Below, in pieces: positions 1 through 7,648 of a stretch of DNA of 64,000 nt. The DNA is taken from assembly GCF_003858535.1 (NCBI RefSeq), contig NZ_RQTJ01000005.1, positions 1 to 64,000 on the forward strand. Direction: 5' to 3'. Every line of letters begins with the position of its first letter. Position 1 is the first letter of the stretch. This DNA is from Paenimyroides viscosum. GTDB lineage: Bacteria > Bacteroidota > Bacteroidia > Flavobacteriales > Flavobacteriaceae. Both the position numbers and the translations under genes were made by a program. The notes under the pieces were generated by a model, which was not told the origin of the DNA, did no database searches, and saw only the letters and a list, made by a program, of their open reading frames with translations.

Positions 1-480
1 TCTGCAGCTAAACGTGCTTTTTCATCGGCTTCTTGTTTGGCTTTGGCTTCTGCAGGTAAACGTACTTTTTCATCGGCTTCTTGTTTTGCTTTAGCTTCTG
101 CTGCTAAACGTGCTTTTTCATCGGCTTCTTGCTTGGCTTTGGCTTCTGCAGCTAAACGTGCTTTTTCATCGGCTTCTTGTTTGGCTTTGGCTTCTGCAGC
201 TAAACGTGCTTTTTCATCGGCTTCTTGCTTTGCTTTGGCTTCTGCAGCTAATCGTGATTTTTCATCGGCTTCTTGCTTGGCTTTAGCTTCTGCTGCTAAA
301 CGTGCTTTTTCATCGGCTTCTTGTTTTGCTTTGGCTTCTGCAGCTAATCGTAATTTTTCATCAGCTTCTTGCTTGGCTTTGGCTTCTGCAGCTAATCGTG
401 GTTTTTCATCGGCTTCTTGTTTTGCTTTAGCTTCTGCAGCTAAACGCGATTTATCATCGGCTTCTTGCTTGGCTTTGGCT
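1..480. repeat. 48-bp tandem repeat array inside the coiled-coil gene
   Basis: Ten consecutive 48-bp units begin at 1, 49, 97, 145, 193, 241, 289, 337, 385 and 433, differing by only a few substitutions. Each encodes one 16-residue helical unit on the minus strand. A diverged extra copy lies near 649-696. The array may continue beyond position 1. The close similarity suggests recent expansion by slippage or unequal recombination. Confidence 0.9.
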
Positions 481-1067
481 TCTGTTTCTGCACGATTTTT
501 ATTTTCGTTTTCTAATCGCTGGTTTTCTTCAAACTCTTTGCGTGCCTTATCTGCTGCTTCTTTTTTTAATTTTTCCGTAGCACTTAACTTTGCGTTTTCT
601 TCAGCTTCAAGTCGGGATGTTTCTAGGGCATCATTTTTTGCTTTTAATTCAGCCGCTAATCGAGCTTTTTCTTCGGCTTCTTGCTTAGCTTTGGCTTCGG
701 CTTCCAAACGCGCTTGTTCTTTAAACTTGGCTTGTTCAGCATAAAATGCAACCTTTTCAATAATACGATCATCAATTTTGGCTCCATCTAAAGAAAATCC
801 TTTAAAACTACTAATCAATTTAATAATTATGGCACCATTTTCACCGTTTTTACCAAAAACCTCAATAGCATCTTCTGGTTCTAATTCAATAATACTTTCA
901 ATATGCTCTGGTTTTATTTTAGCATAATCGGCAAAACGAATTTTGTAACCATTTACAATAATCAATGGGTTTTTAGCACTAACTTCTATCGCATAAGAAA
1001 TTGGCGAACTGGCATTAATCGTTAATGTTGCAAAAGCGCAACTAATTGATATAAGTATTTTTTTCAT
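1..1067 (-). CDS. Exported repeat-rich coiled-coil protein with a TonB-plug-like N-terminal segment (3' end outside window)
   Basis: Starts at the ATG read from 1067 and stays open to the window edge, so the C-terminus is missing. Residues 1-20 look like a signal peptide (MKKILISISCAFATLTINAS). Residues about 38-88 carry PLIIVNG, then LEPEDAIEVFGKNGENGAI, which resembles the end of a TonB-dependent-receptor plug domain (PLYVIDG...ESIEVLKG...YGSRGANGVI). From about residue 115 on the protein is almost only A, K, E, Q, R, L and D; its core is at least ten copies of a 16-residue unit (AKAKQEADEKARLAAE). This predicts a long, highly charged alpha-helix or coiled coil. The gene begins 1 nt after the stop of the upstream oxidoreductase gene, so the two are probably co-transcribed. 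No barrel is visible in the window, so it is not an ordinary receptor. Function unknown; a periplasmic spacer or TolA/TonB-like bridge is a guess. Confidence 0.75.
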   Translation of the reverse strand, partial: MKKILISISCAFATLTINASSPISYAIEVSAKNPLIIVNGYKIRFADYAKIKPEHIESIIELEPEDAIEVFGKNGENGAIIIKLISSFKGFSLDGAKIDDRIIEKVAFYAEQAKFKEQARLEAEAKAKQEAEEKARLAAELKAKNDALETSRLEAEENAKLSATEKLKKEAADKARKEFEENQRLENENKNRAETEAKAKQEADDKSRLAAEAKAKQEADEKPRLAAEAKAKQEADEKLRLAAEAKAKQEADEKARLAAEAKAKQEADEKSRLAAEAKAKQEADEKARLAAEAKAKQEADEKARLAAEAKAKQEADEKARLAAEAKAKQEADEKVRLPAEAKAKQEADEKARLAA

Positions 1068-1068
1068 C

Positions 1069-2055
1069 TTAAATTTTAGAAATGATTGAAGCAAACTTCT
1101 CCATAGTATACAAACGTTTTTCTACGGAATATATTGGACACGACATCATAATTTCGTTTATTTGATAACGTTCGATAAAGTGTTTCAAATTTCGAGCCAC
1201 ATTTTCTTCGTCGCCAATAAAACTTCCGGCGGTCATTTGGCTTATCTGAGCTTCTTCTACCACAGACCAATCATCATAAAAAGCCATATCGGGTTGTTTC
1301 ATTTTAGAACGTTGGTTGCGAATCAATCCTAAAAACATTTTATAAAAAGAAGAGGCACTTAATTTGGCATCCTCAGTAGTTTCACCAATAATAACATTAA
1401 CACAAGCTATTTTATACGGAGCTGAAATTTCTCCGTTAGGCTGAAATTCATCGGTATAAAACTTAAAAGCAGCACCTAATTGTTGCGGAGCAAAGTGAGA
1501 TGCAAATGCGTAAGGCAAACCGTAAGCAGCAGCCAACACAGCACTATCGGTACTTGATCCCAACATATAAACAGGAACGTTTGTACCTTCTGCTACAAAA
1601 GCACGAACCTTAGATTCTGTATTTTCTGTTGAAATATATTGTTGAATTGCCGAAACATTTTTAGGAAATTCATGAACGTTCTGCATAAAGTTTTCATTCA
1701 TGTGTTGCGCGGTTAACCCGTCGGTACCCGGTGCGCGACCTAAACCTAAATCAACACGATTTGGATAAATTTGGGCAAGTGTTCCAAACTGTTCGGCAAT
1801 TGCTAACGGTGAGTGATTTGGTAACATTACACCACCAGAACCCACACGTATTTTGTGAGTATTTGCCGCCACATAACCCATTAAAACTGATGTAGCATTA
1901 CTTGCAACACCTTCCATATTATGATGTTCTGCTAACCAATAACGTGTAAATTGCAATTCATCGGCTTTTTGTGCTGTAACTTTTAATTCGTTAAACGCAT
2001 CTTGAATCGTATGATTTTCTTTAACGTAAACCAGATCCAGAAAAGAATAGTTCAT
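1069..2055 (-). CDS. LLM-class flavin-dependent oxidoreductase (luciferase-like, YhbW/MsnO8-like)
   Basis: 328 residues, usual for single-subunit bacterial luciferase-like monooxygenases. Typical segments are YWLAEHHNMEGVASN near residue 40, VGSGGVMLPNHSPL near residue 72 and DLGLGRAPGTD near residue 105, which form the TIM-barrel flavin site and substrate pocket of the family. Such enzymes use reduced FMN and oxygen (or F420 in actinobacteria); the substrate cannot be read from sequence. It is divergent from the MarC-family gene across a short AT-rich gap and lies directly upstream of the coiled-coil gene (1 nt apart). Confidence 0.85.
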   Translation of the reverse strand: MNYSFLDLVYVKENHTIQDAFNELKVTAQKADELQFTRYWLAEHHNMEGVASNATSVLMGYVAANTHKIRVGSGGVMLPNHSPLAIAEQFGTLAQIYPNRVDLGLGRAPGTDGLTAQHMNENFMQNVHEFPKNVSAIQQYISTENTESKVRAFVAEGTNVPVYMLGSSTDSAVLAAAYGLPYAFASHFAPQQLGAAFKFYTDEFQPNGEISAPYKIACVNVIIGETTEDAKLSASSFYKMFLGLIRNQRSKMKQPDMAFYDDWSVVEEAQISQMTAGSFIGDEENVARNLKHFIERYQINEIMMSCPIYSVEKRLYTMEKFASIISKI

Positions 2056-2137
2056 ATTTTTTTTATAAAAATAGTCAATTTATTTCTAACCTTATTTGAA
2101 ATTATTTTTTAGCTTTAAAAAAAACTTATTTCTACCT

Positions 2138-2758
2138 ATGGATTTATTCTTAATTACATTTGCTGCCCTATTTTCTGTTATAAATCCGTTAGGATCGGTA
2201 CCCATATTTTTAGGTTTAACCCAAGGCGATTCTAAAGAAACTAAGAATAAAACAGCCTTATGGGCTTCAATTAATGTTTTTATTATTCTTGTAATTTCTT
2301 TTTTAATAGGTAAAATTATTTTAAATTTTTTTGGTATTAGCATAGATGTTTTAAGAATTGCCGGTGGTGTAGTAATTTGTTCATCGGGCTTTGGACTTTT
2401 ATCAGGAACTTTTAGCAAACGCCGCGGAGTAAACAAAAAAGTAACTGACGACGCACAACAGCGAAGTGATATTGCCTTGACACCGTTAGCTATACCAATG
2501 ATGGCTGGTCCGGGATCTATGTCATTACTTATTGCCATGGATCAAGATTACCCAGAAATAACCAATAAACTAATTATTGTAGGTGCAATTATGGGTGTTG
2601 CAATCAGTGTTTTTTTAGTTTTACGCAGCGCTAATTATATTTCTAAACTTTTAGGAGCATCAGGAATTGTAGCTATATCAAGAATTATTGGATTTTTAGT
2701 TTTAGCAATTGGTATTCAATATATAATAAATTCGTTACTTATTATTTTTAAGATATAA
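2138..2758 (+). CDS. MarC-family integral membrane protein
   Basis: 206 residues from the ATG at 2138; an in-frame TTG at 2096 would add 14 residues but fits the family less well. The N-terminus (MDLFLITFAALFSVINPLGSVP, shown only in part by ...FSVINPLGSVP) is the family hallmark, with about six hydrophobic segments and a conserved PMMAGPGSM motif mid-protein. MarC proteins are inner-membrane proteins once linked to multiple antibiotic resistance; that role was not upheld and the function is unknown. The upstream region is shared with the divergent oxidoreductase gene. Confidence 0.85.
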   Translation: MDLFLITFAALFSVINPLGSVPIFLGLTQGDSKETKNKTALWASINVFIILVISFLIGKIILNFFGISIDVLRIAGGVVICSSGFGLLSGTFSKRRGVNKKVTDDAQQRSDIALTPLAIPMMAGPGSMSLLIAMDQDYPEITNKLIIVGAIMGVAISVFLVLRSANYISKLLGASGIVAISRIIGFLVLAIGIQYIINSLLIIFKI

Positions 2759-2780
2759 TCATGCTTCTTTTGTAAATAGA

Positions 2781-2788
2781 TATCTTTG
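2781..2788 (+). promoter_or_regulatory. Candidate -7 promoter element for the SulP gene
   Basis: TATCTTTG matches the Bacteroidota -7 consensus TAnnTTTG exactly and is followed by CA. No well-spaced TTG is visible near -33. It would give a leader of about 85 nt before the ATG at 2879. Confidence 0.5.
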
Positions 2789-2878
2789 CAAAAATTAACA
2801 ACAACTTTTTGTTATATACTTAATTAAGATTGTATTTATTTACAGCAATTAAGTAATTTCTTGTAAATAATTAAGAGC

Positions 2879-4393
2879 ATGCTACTCGATTTAAAAACGT
2901 ACCGAATAGAAATTTTAGCTGGTTTAACGGTTGCAATGACCATGATACCAGAATCGTTATCATTTGCAATTGTAGCAGGTTTACCACCTTTAACAGGATT
3001 GTACGGAGCGTTTATCATGGGAATTATTACTGCTTTTTTAGGCGGAAGACCTGGAATGATTTCTGGTGGTGCTGGCGCTACAGTGATTGTAATGATTTCG
3101 CTTATTGCCGTTCACGGAATAGAATATTTTTTTGCTGCAGTTGTTTTAGCAGGGCTATTTCAGGTTGTTGTCGGAGTTTTTAAACTCGGTAAGTTTGTAC
3201 GCTTGGTTCCACAGCCAGTAATGTACGGATTTTTAAACGGCTTGGCAGTTGTGATATTTATGTCGCAAATAGAGCAGTTTAAATATGGGTCAGGTATTAC
3301 TGCCCAATGGCTTCAAGGCGAATCGCTGTACATAATGGGTGGCTTGGTAGCTTTAACTTTAATATTGGTGTACTTTATTCCAAAGATATCAAAAGTGTTA
3401 CCTACAACATTAATTGCCATTGCCATTGTTTTTGGTGTGGTTCATTTGTTTGGAATCGAAACAAAAACAGTGCAAGATATTGCATCGATCAGCGGAGGCT
3501 TTCCTCCTTTCCATATTCCACAGATACCTTTAAATTTTGAAACTTTAGAAATTATTTTTCCGTACGCAGCGATTATGGCGGGTGTAGGTTTGCTTGAAAG
3601 CTTACTGACCTTAACGCTGGTTGACGAAGTCACCGAAACGCGTGGAAATGCTAATAAAGAATCGGTAGCGCAGGGAATTGCCAATATTGCTAACGGTTTT
3701 TTCACAGGAATGGGTGGCTGCGCCATGATTGCCCAAACATTTGTAAACTTAAATGCGGGTGCGCGAAAACGTATATCGGCAATTGTGAGTAGTTTGGCTA
3801 TATTGTTCATTATATTGGTCGCTGCGCCGGTTATAGAGCAAATCCCTATGGCTGCTTTGGTGGGCGTTATGATGATGGTTGCTATTACAACTTTTAGTTG
3901 GGGATTTTTTAAGAAGATGACCAAAATGCCTAAAACCGATATTTTAGTAACTGTGATTGTTGCCGGAATTACCATTATTTTTCACAATTTAGCTGTTGCC
4001 GTTTTGGTCGGAATTATTATTTCGGCATTAGTATTTGCATGGGAAAGCGCGAAACGCATCAGAGCCAGAAAATATATTGATGCAAATGGAATTAAGCATT
4101 ACGAAATATACGGACCGTTATTTTTTGGATCGATCGCAAATTTTAACGAAAAGTTTGATCTAGCAAATGATCCCGAAACTATAATGATTTCTTTTAAGGA
4201 AAGTAGAATTGCCGATATGAGTGGTATTGAAGCGGTTGATTTACTGACAAAAAAATACAGCGAACGCAACAAAAAAGTAATTCTTACACATTTAAGTGAA
4301 GACAGCAGAAAGCTGTTAGAAAATGCATCGGCTATTATTAAAGTGAATATTGCAGAAGACCCGCATTATAAAATACCGAGTGATTTGTTGTAG
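2879..4393 (+). CDS. SulP-family anion permease with C-terminal STAS domain
   Basis: 504 residues. Residues 1-400 form a hydrophobic multi-pass core with the SulP motif near the start (AMTMIPESLSFAIVAGLPP) and a glycine-rich segment MISGGAGATVIVMI. Residues about 410-500 form a soluble STAS-like domain (YEIYGPLFFGSIANF ... DMSGIEAVDLL). SulP proteins carry sulfate, bicarbonate or dicarboxylates across the inner membrane. No carbonic anhydrase or sulfur gene is adjacent, so the substrate is open. Confidence 0.9.
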   Translation: MLLDLKTYRIEILAGLTVAMTMIPESLSFAIVAGLPPLTGLYGAFIMGIITAFLGGRPGMISGGAGATVIVMISLIAVHGIEYFFAAVVLAGLFQVVVGVFKLGKFVRLVPQPVMYGFLNGLAVVIFMSQIEQFKYGSGITAQWLQGESLYIMGGLVALTLILVYFIPKISKVLPTTLIAIAIVFGVVHLFGIETKTVQDIASISGGFPPFHIPQIPLNFETLEIIFPYAAIMAGVGLLESLLTLTLVDEVTETRGNANKESVAQGIANIANGFFTGMGGCAMIAQTFVNLNAGARKRISAIVSSLAILFIILVAAPVIEQIPMAALVGVMMMVAITTFSWGFFKKMTKMPKTDILVTVIVAGITIIFHNLAVAVLVGIIISALVFAWESAKRIRARKYIDANGIKHYEIYGPLFFGSIANFNEKFDLANDPETIMISFKESRIADMSGIEAVDLLTKKYSERNKKVILTHLSEDSRKLLENASAIIKVNIAEDPHYKIPSDLL

Positions 4394-4409
4394 ATTAATA
4401 ATAAACAAT

Positions 4410-5192
4410 ATGAGACTATCAAAATTTAAAATATTATTAATTACAGTATGTTGTTTTATAATTAGCTGTAAAAAAGAAAAATTGAATACTGCTAAAACAG
4501 AAAAATCAACTAAATATCTGTTAGAATCTCAGTATAACTCCCCTTTTTTTGAGACAATAATCTTTCAAATAAAAGAAGATAGTAGTTATATTTTCACTAA
4601 AGAAAGTGAATTAGATCATGATAATAGCTCTATAATTTCAAAAGGCAAAGTTCATATTCAAAATGATACAATTTATTTCAAATATCATCAATTTCCAATA
4701 AATCAAGCTAAGAAAGCAATATTAAAAAATAACTTAATCATTTTTTTAAATGCTGAAAATCCATATCGTCTTCCAATTTCCAAAACTAAATTAATTGTAA
4801 AGAATTATTATGATTTACATCAATTTAAAAATTACAGCACTTTTACATCAGATGAATTTTTGTTGAAATATCATTATAAGAAGGATTTTTCTAATTATGA
4901 ATTACAAAACAATGATATGATACAATTAGATAGAATTCTAAAGAAAATGTTACTAGAAAATAATGATAAACTGAGAGCTTTTGAAGATTATATTATTCAA
5001 TGTTGTGCGATTAAAAATGATCAAGATGAAATTGAAGTTTTTATTAATCTTTATTGTAACGATGAAATGATTAATTCTAGATTTAAAATTAGTACTATAA
5101 GAATGAAAGATGGAGGGAGTTGTAATGTAAGTTTAAAAATTAATCTAACAAAAAACACCTATTCAGATTTAGCTATAGCTGGAGTTGTATAG
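4410..5192 (+). CDS. Predicted lipoprotein of unknown function
   Basis: 260 residues from the ATG at 4410, chosen because it starts a lipoprotein signal ending in the lipobox IISC (Cys20); the upstream extension would bury that signal. The rest is hydrophilic, rich in K, N, I and D, with no family I recognise. It starts 16 nt after the SulP stop and may be read through from that gene. A strong hairpin follows the stop. Confidence 0.7.
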   Translation: MRLSKFKILLITVCCFIISCKKEKLNTAKTEKSTKYLLESQYNSPFFETIIFQIKEDSSYIFTKESELDHDNSSIISKGKVHIQNDTIYFKYHQFPINQAKKAILKNNLIIFLNAENPYRLPISKTKLIVKNYYDLHQFKNYSTFTSDEFLLKYHYKKDFSNYELQNNDMIQLDRILKKMLLENNDKLRAFEDYIIQCCAIKNDQDEIEVFINLYCNDEMINSRFKISTIRMKDGGSCNVSLKINLTKNTYSDLAIAGVV

Positions 5193-5196
5193 TAAC

Positions 5197-5240
5197 ATAA
5201 AACAAAAACGCAATGATTTCTCAATGCGTTTTTGTTTTAT
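5197..5240. terminator. Bidirectional intrinsic terminator
   Basis: A 16-bp stem (5197-5212 with 5225-5240) around a 12-nt loop, with A-rich and T-rich arms, between convergent genes: the lipoprotein on plus and ctlX on minus. Confidence 0.85.
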
Positions 5241-5250
5241 AAACTTAAAA

Positions 5251-6189
5251 TTATTCCTGTGGTAAAAAAACTTCAGCCAGCATGCAACGGGCACTTCCGC
5301 CGCCACAAGCTTCAATGGTGTAAAGAGGTGTGTGTAAAATAGCACAATGCTTTTCTATTGCTTTAATCTGTACATCGGTTAAAATTTCATAAGCCTGTGT
5401 ACTCATTACCATATATAATTGTCCGTCTTTTCCTTCAACCTGCAACATATTTCCTGCAAAATGATTTACTTGGTTTTCGGTAATATAGATAATTTCTTTA
5501 CCGTCTTCTTTCAAGCTATTTACAACCAATTTACGTTCTTGTTTATCATCGATACTATCGCCACAAATAACAGCAAAAGTTTCGGCAATACTCATCATAA
5601 CGTTGGTATGGTAAATTGGTAAACGTTTACCATCAACGGTTTGGTATGCTTCAAAAATAATTGGGTGCATGTCGTTATCTTCACAAAACTCTATAATCAG
5701 TTCTTCATCTGCACGAGGCGATAAAGCTGCATAAACTTTCGCATTTTCACGATCGATAATCATGCTTCCGGTTCCTTCTAAAAAAACATCGTCTTCTTCT
5801 GCCGATGTATAATCGTTTATTTCTGCTATTTTAAAACCTTTGTCTTCCAGAATATCCAAAATATCTTCACGACGTTCTAATCTGCGGTTTTCTGCAAACA
5901 TTGGGTACAAAACTACTTCGGCATTTTCATGGAACGAAACCCAATTGTTAGGAAAGATACTGTCTGGTGTATCGCTTACTTTGGTATCATCTACCACAAC
6001 CACGTTTACACCTACCGATCGCAAACGCTCTACAAAACCATCAAACTCTTCTTGTGCTTTTTGGTTTACGTTTGCCGGAGTTAATCCTTCTAATTTCTTT
6101 TGATAATAATTATTTACTGCCGTTTGTTCGTTCATACGGAATTGCACCGGACGAATCATTAATACGGTATTTGCTGCTTGCTGACTCAT
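5251..6189 (-). CDS. ctlX: Citrulline utilization hydrolase CtlX (amidinotransferase fold)
   Basis: 312 residues from the ATG read from 6189, where MSQQAANTVLMIRPVQF matches family N-termini; the longer upstream frame runs through repeat sequence. Guanidino-modifying-enzyme motifs are visible: FPNNWVSFH, the LEGTGSM acid segment, HTNVMMS with the catalytic-type His, and CGGGSARCMLAEVF with the nucleophilic Cys at about residue 302. Members act on citrulline or related ureido/guanidino compounds; the exact substrate is inferred from family naming. It shares a minus-strand cluster with a second amidinotransferase-fold enzyme (6622-7533), which points to arginine or citrulline breakdown. Confidence 0.85.
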   Translation of the reverse strand: MSQQAANTVLMIRPVQFRMNEQTAVNNYYQKKLEGLTPANVNQKAQEEFDGFVERLRSVGVNVVVVDDTKVSDTPDSIFPNNWVSFHENAEVVLYPMFAENRRLERREDILDILEDKGFKIAEINDYTSAEEDDVFLEGTGSMIIDRENAKVYAALSPRADEELIIEFCEDNDMHPIIFEAYQTVDGKRLPIYHTNVMMSIAETFAVICGDSIDDKQERKLVVNSLKEDGKEIIYITENQVNHFAGNMLQVEGKDGQLYMVMSTQAYEILTDVQIKAIEKHCAILHTPLYTIEACGGGSARCMLAEVFLPQE

Positions 6190-6191
6190 AT

Positions 6192-6233
6192 ATTTTATGT
6201 TGTATGTTGTGTGTTTTATGTTCTGTAATGTTT
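6192..6233 (-). repeat. Degenerate 7-nt tandem repeat between the four-helix-bundle gene and ctlX
   Basis: On plus: attttat, gttgtat, gttgtgt, gttttat, gttctgt, then aatgttt, each 7 nt, contiguous from 6192. It fills the whole spacer between the two genes. Confidence 0.75.
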
Positions 6234-6593
6234 CTATTTCCAATTATTTTCAACGTATTTAATAAAAGAATAAATTTTAGCACTCAAAATTTGATAATTC
6301 TGAATCAGATCATTTCTAAATAAGTTACCGTATAAATGCTTAATCTTTTCAAGATGATTAATTGTCTCTAAAGAACTTGCCCATGAAAAGGTTAGGAATC
6401 TCACAAACTCTGCTTTATAAGCACTTCGTCCGTACCCTTCTACAATATTTGTTACAATACTATCAGACGATCTTCTTAATTGGCTACCTAATTCGTATAG
6501 TTCATATTTAGGTAATTTTAAAGACATTGGATGTACTTCATAAAACAAAGACAAACTTATTTTGTGAATATCTAAATCTTTATAACTGCTCAT
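6234..6593 (-). CDS. Four-helix bundle protein (23S rRNA intervening-sequence protein family)
   Basis: 119 residues. The pattern YKDLDIHKISLSLFYEV ... LRRSSDSIVTNIVEGYGR ... FLTFSWASSLETINHLE ... is diagnostic of the small four-helix-bundle family first found encoded inside 23S rRNA intervening sequences. Its biochemical role is unknown; known structures form pentamers. Here it lies between ctlX and a dimethylargininase-like gene, separated on both sides by 7-nt repeat spacers, which suggests insertion into an older two-gene operon. Confidence 0.85.
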   Translation of the reverse strand: MSSYKDLDIHKISLSLFYEVHPMSLKLPKYELYELGSQLRRSSDSIVTNIVEGYGRSAYKAEFVRFLTFSWASSLETINHLEKIKHLYGNLFRNDLIQNYQILSAKIYSFIKYVENNWK

Positions 6594-6594
6594 G

Positions 6595-6629
6595 ATTAAC
6601 CTAAAACTTATAACGTATAACTTATTCTC
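6595..6629 (-). repeat. Degenerate 7-nt tandem repeat running into the end of the dimethylargininase-like gene
   Basis: On plus: attaacc, taaaact, tataacg, tataact, tattctc, contiguous 7-mers. The last two overlap the stop codon (6622-6624) and final codons of the upstream gene, so the periodic tract crosses a coding boundary. Confidence 0.75.
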
Positions 6630-7533
6630 TAATTAACGGTAAAGTGGAACAACGTAAAAGTCCTTCTTGTTTAGAAATCTCTGCATACGGAATTTCTTCT
6701 ACGGTGAATCCGTGATCGCGTAACCAGTTATTTAATCGAGTGAAATTTCGTTCTGAAACCACTACATTTTTATCAATAGAAAAAACATTCGAATTCATGT
6801 GGTACATTTCTTCACGTTCGATATGGAACAGATTTTCTCTGCCGAAAAGATTTACCAGATACATATAATCTGCTTCTTCGCGAAAGCCCGATTTATAGAT
6901 AATTCCTTTATTTGCTCCTACAGGCTGAAAGCAACAGTCTAAATGCAAGGCGTTATCGCGAGGTTCAATTTTAGATTTTACCAAATCGAATTCCTTTACA
7001 ATTTTATGCGGAAACAAATCTTTTATAAACTGTACACCTGCCATATTGGTACGTGCGGTAATGAAATCTTTATAATCGCTGCCTTTATAAGTTCCTATAA
7101 AAATATGATCGTTATAAAGCATTACATCGCCACCTTCGATATGAACTTCTTCTGGCGGACGAACAACCTTTGTTTGATCCATTTCATTGATTACATATTG
7201 AATTGCCTCTAATTCACGTTCACGATCTGGCAAAATATTTGCTTTAATAAAAACATCGTCAATTACAAAACCAATATCGCGACTAAAAATCTGATTGTAA
7301 TCTTCAATAATTTCTGGTCTGTAAACTTTTACATTATATTTATTAAAAACCTGATTAAAAGCTTCCATTTCGTTTATCATATCTTTTTCTACCGGATACG
7401 TACCTGCTTTGATATGTTCTAACGATTTTGGATCATAAGCTTCATCTACTGTTGGTGTTGGGCCATTACTTTGAGCGGTTCCAAGTATTACGGCCTTAAG
7501 CCTTGAAGTTTCATCTGTTACATGTAATTTCAT
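6622..7533 (-). CDS. Dimethylarginine dimethylaminohydrolase / arginine deiminase-family protein
   Basis: 303 residues. Guanidino-modifying-enzyme landmarks: FSRDIGFVIDD, HIEGGDVML (acid plus GG), ALHLDCCFQP with the catalytic His, and LLRCSTLPLIRE with the nucleophilic Cys at about residue 295. The fold acts on arginine, methylated arginine or similar amidino compounds through a Cys-linked intermediate; sequence alone does not separate DDAH from arginine deiminase here. It is transcribed from its own -7 element and followed by the four-helix-bundle gene and ctlX. Confidence 0.8.
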   Translation of the reverse strand: MKLHVTDETSRLKAVILGTAQSNGPTPTVDEAYDPKSLEHIKAGTYPVEKDMINEMEAFNQVFNKYNVKVYRPEIIEDYNQIFSRDIGFVIDDVFIKANILPDRERELEAIQYVINEMDQTKVVRPPEEVHIEGGDVMLYNDHIFIGTYKGSDYKDFITARTNMAGVQFIKDLFPHKIVKEFDLVKSKIEPRDNALHLDCCFQPVGANKGIIYKSGFREEADYMYLVNLFGRENLFHIEREEMYHMNSNVFSIDKNVVVSERNFTRLNNWLRDHGFTVEEIPYAEISKQEGLLRCSTLPLIRE

Positions 7534-7556
7534 ATTTTCTTGAATGTTGGTTTTAG

Positions 7557-7564
7557 CAAATATA
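7557..7564 (-). promoter_or_regulatory. -7 promoter element of the dimethylargininase-like gene
   Basis: Reads TATATTTG then C on the minus strand, an exact TAnnTTTG match. The predicted leader before the ATG at 7533 is about 15-20 nt. No clear -33 TTG. Confidence 0.6.
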
Positions 7565-7598
7565 AGAAGTTCTTTGTTGTTTTGCTATTAAAATCAGA

Positions 7599-7625
7599 AA
7601 AGCCAAATCGGTTTGATTTGGCTTT
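7599..7625 (-). terminator. Intrinsic terminator downstream of gltA
   Basis: 11-bp stem (AAAGCCAAATC with GATTTGGCTTT), 5-nt loop, followed by a T-rich tract on the minus strand, 24 nt after the gltA stop. Confidence 0.85.
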
Positions 7626-7648
7626 GTATTGTGAATGACAGATATTGA

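Noticed and set aside
1..480. Regular repeats as a CRISPR array
   Set aside because: Units are directly contiguous, with no spacers, and are in-frame coding on minus.
37..744. Plus-strand open frame of 235 residues with ALASAAKRAFSSASC-type repeats
   Set aside because: It is the antisense shadow of the 48-bp repeats; the minus frame has a signal peptide, a plug-like segment and sensible helical units.
3442..3975. Long minus-strand frame inside the SulP gene
   Set aside because: Composition and position fit an antisense shadow; the plus frame has clear SulP and STAS domains.
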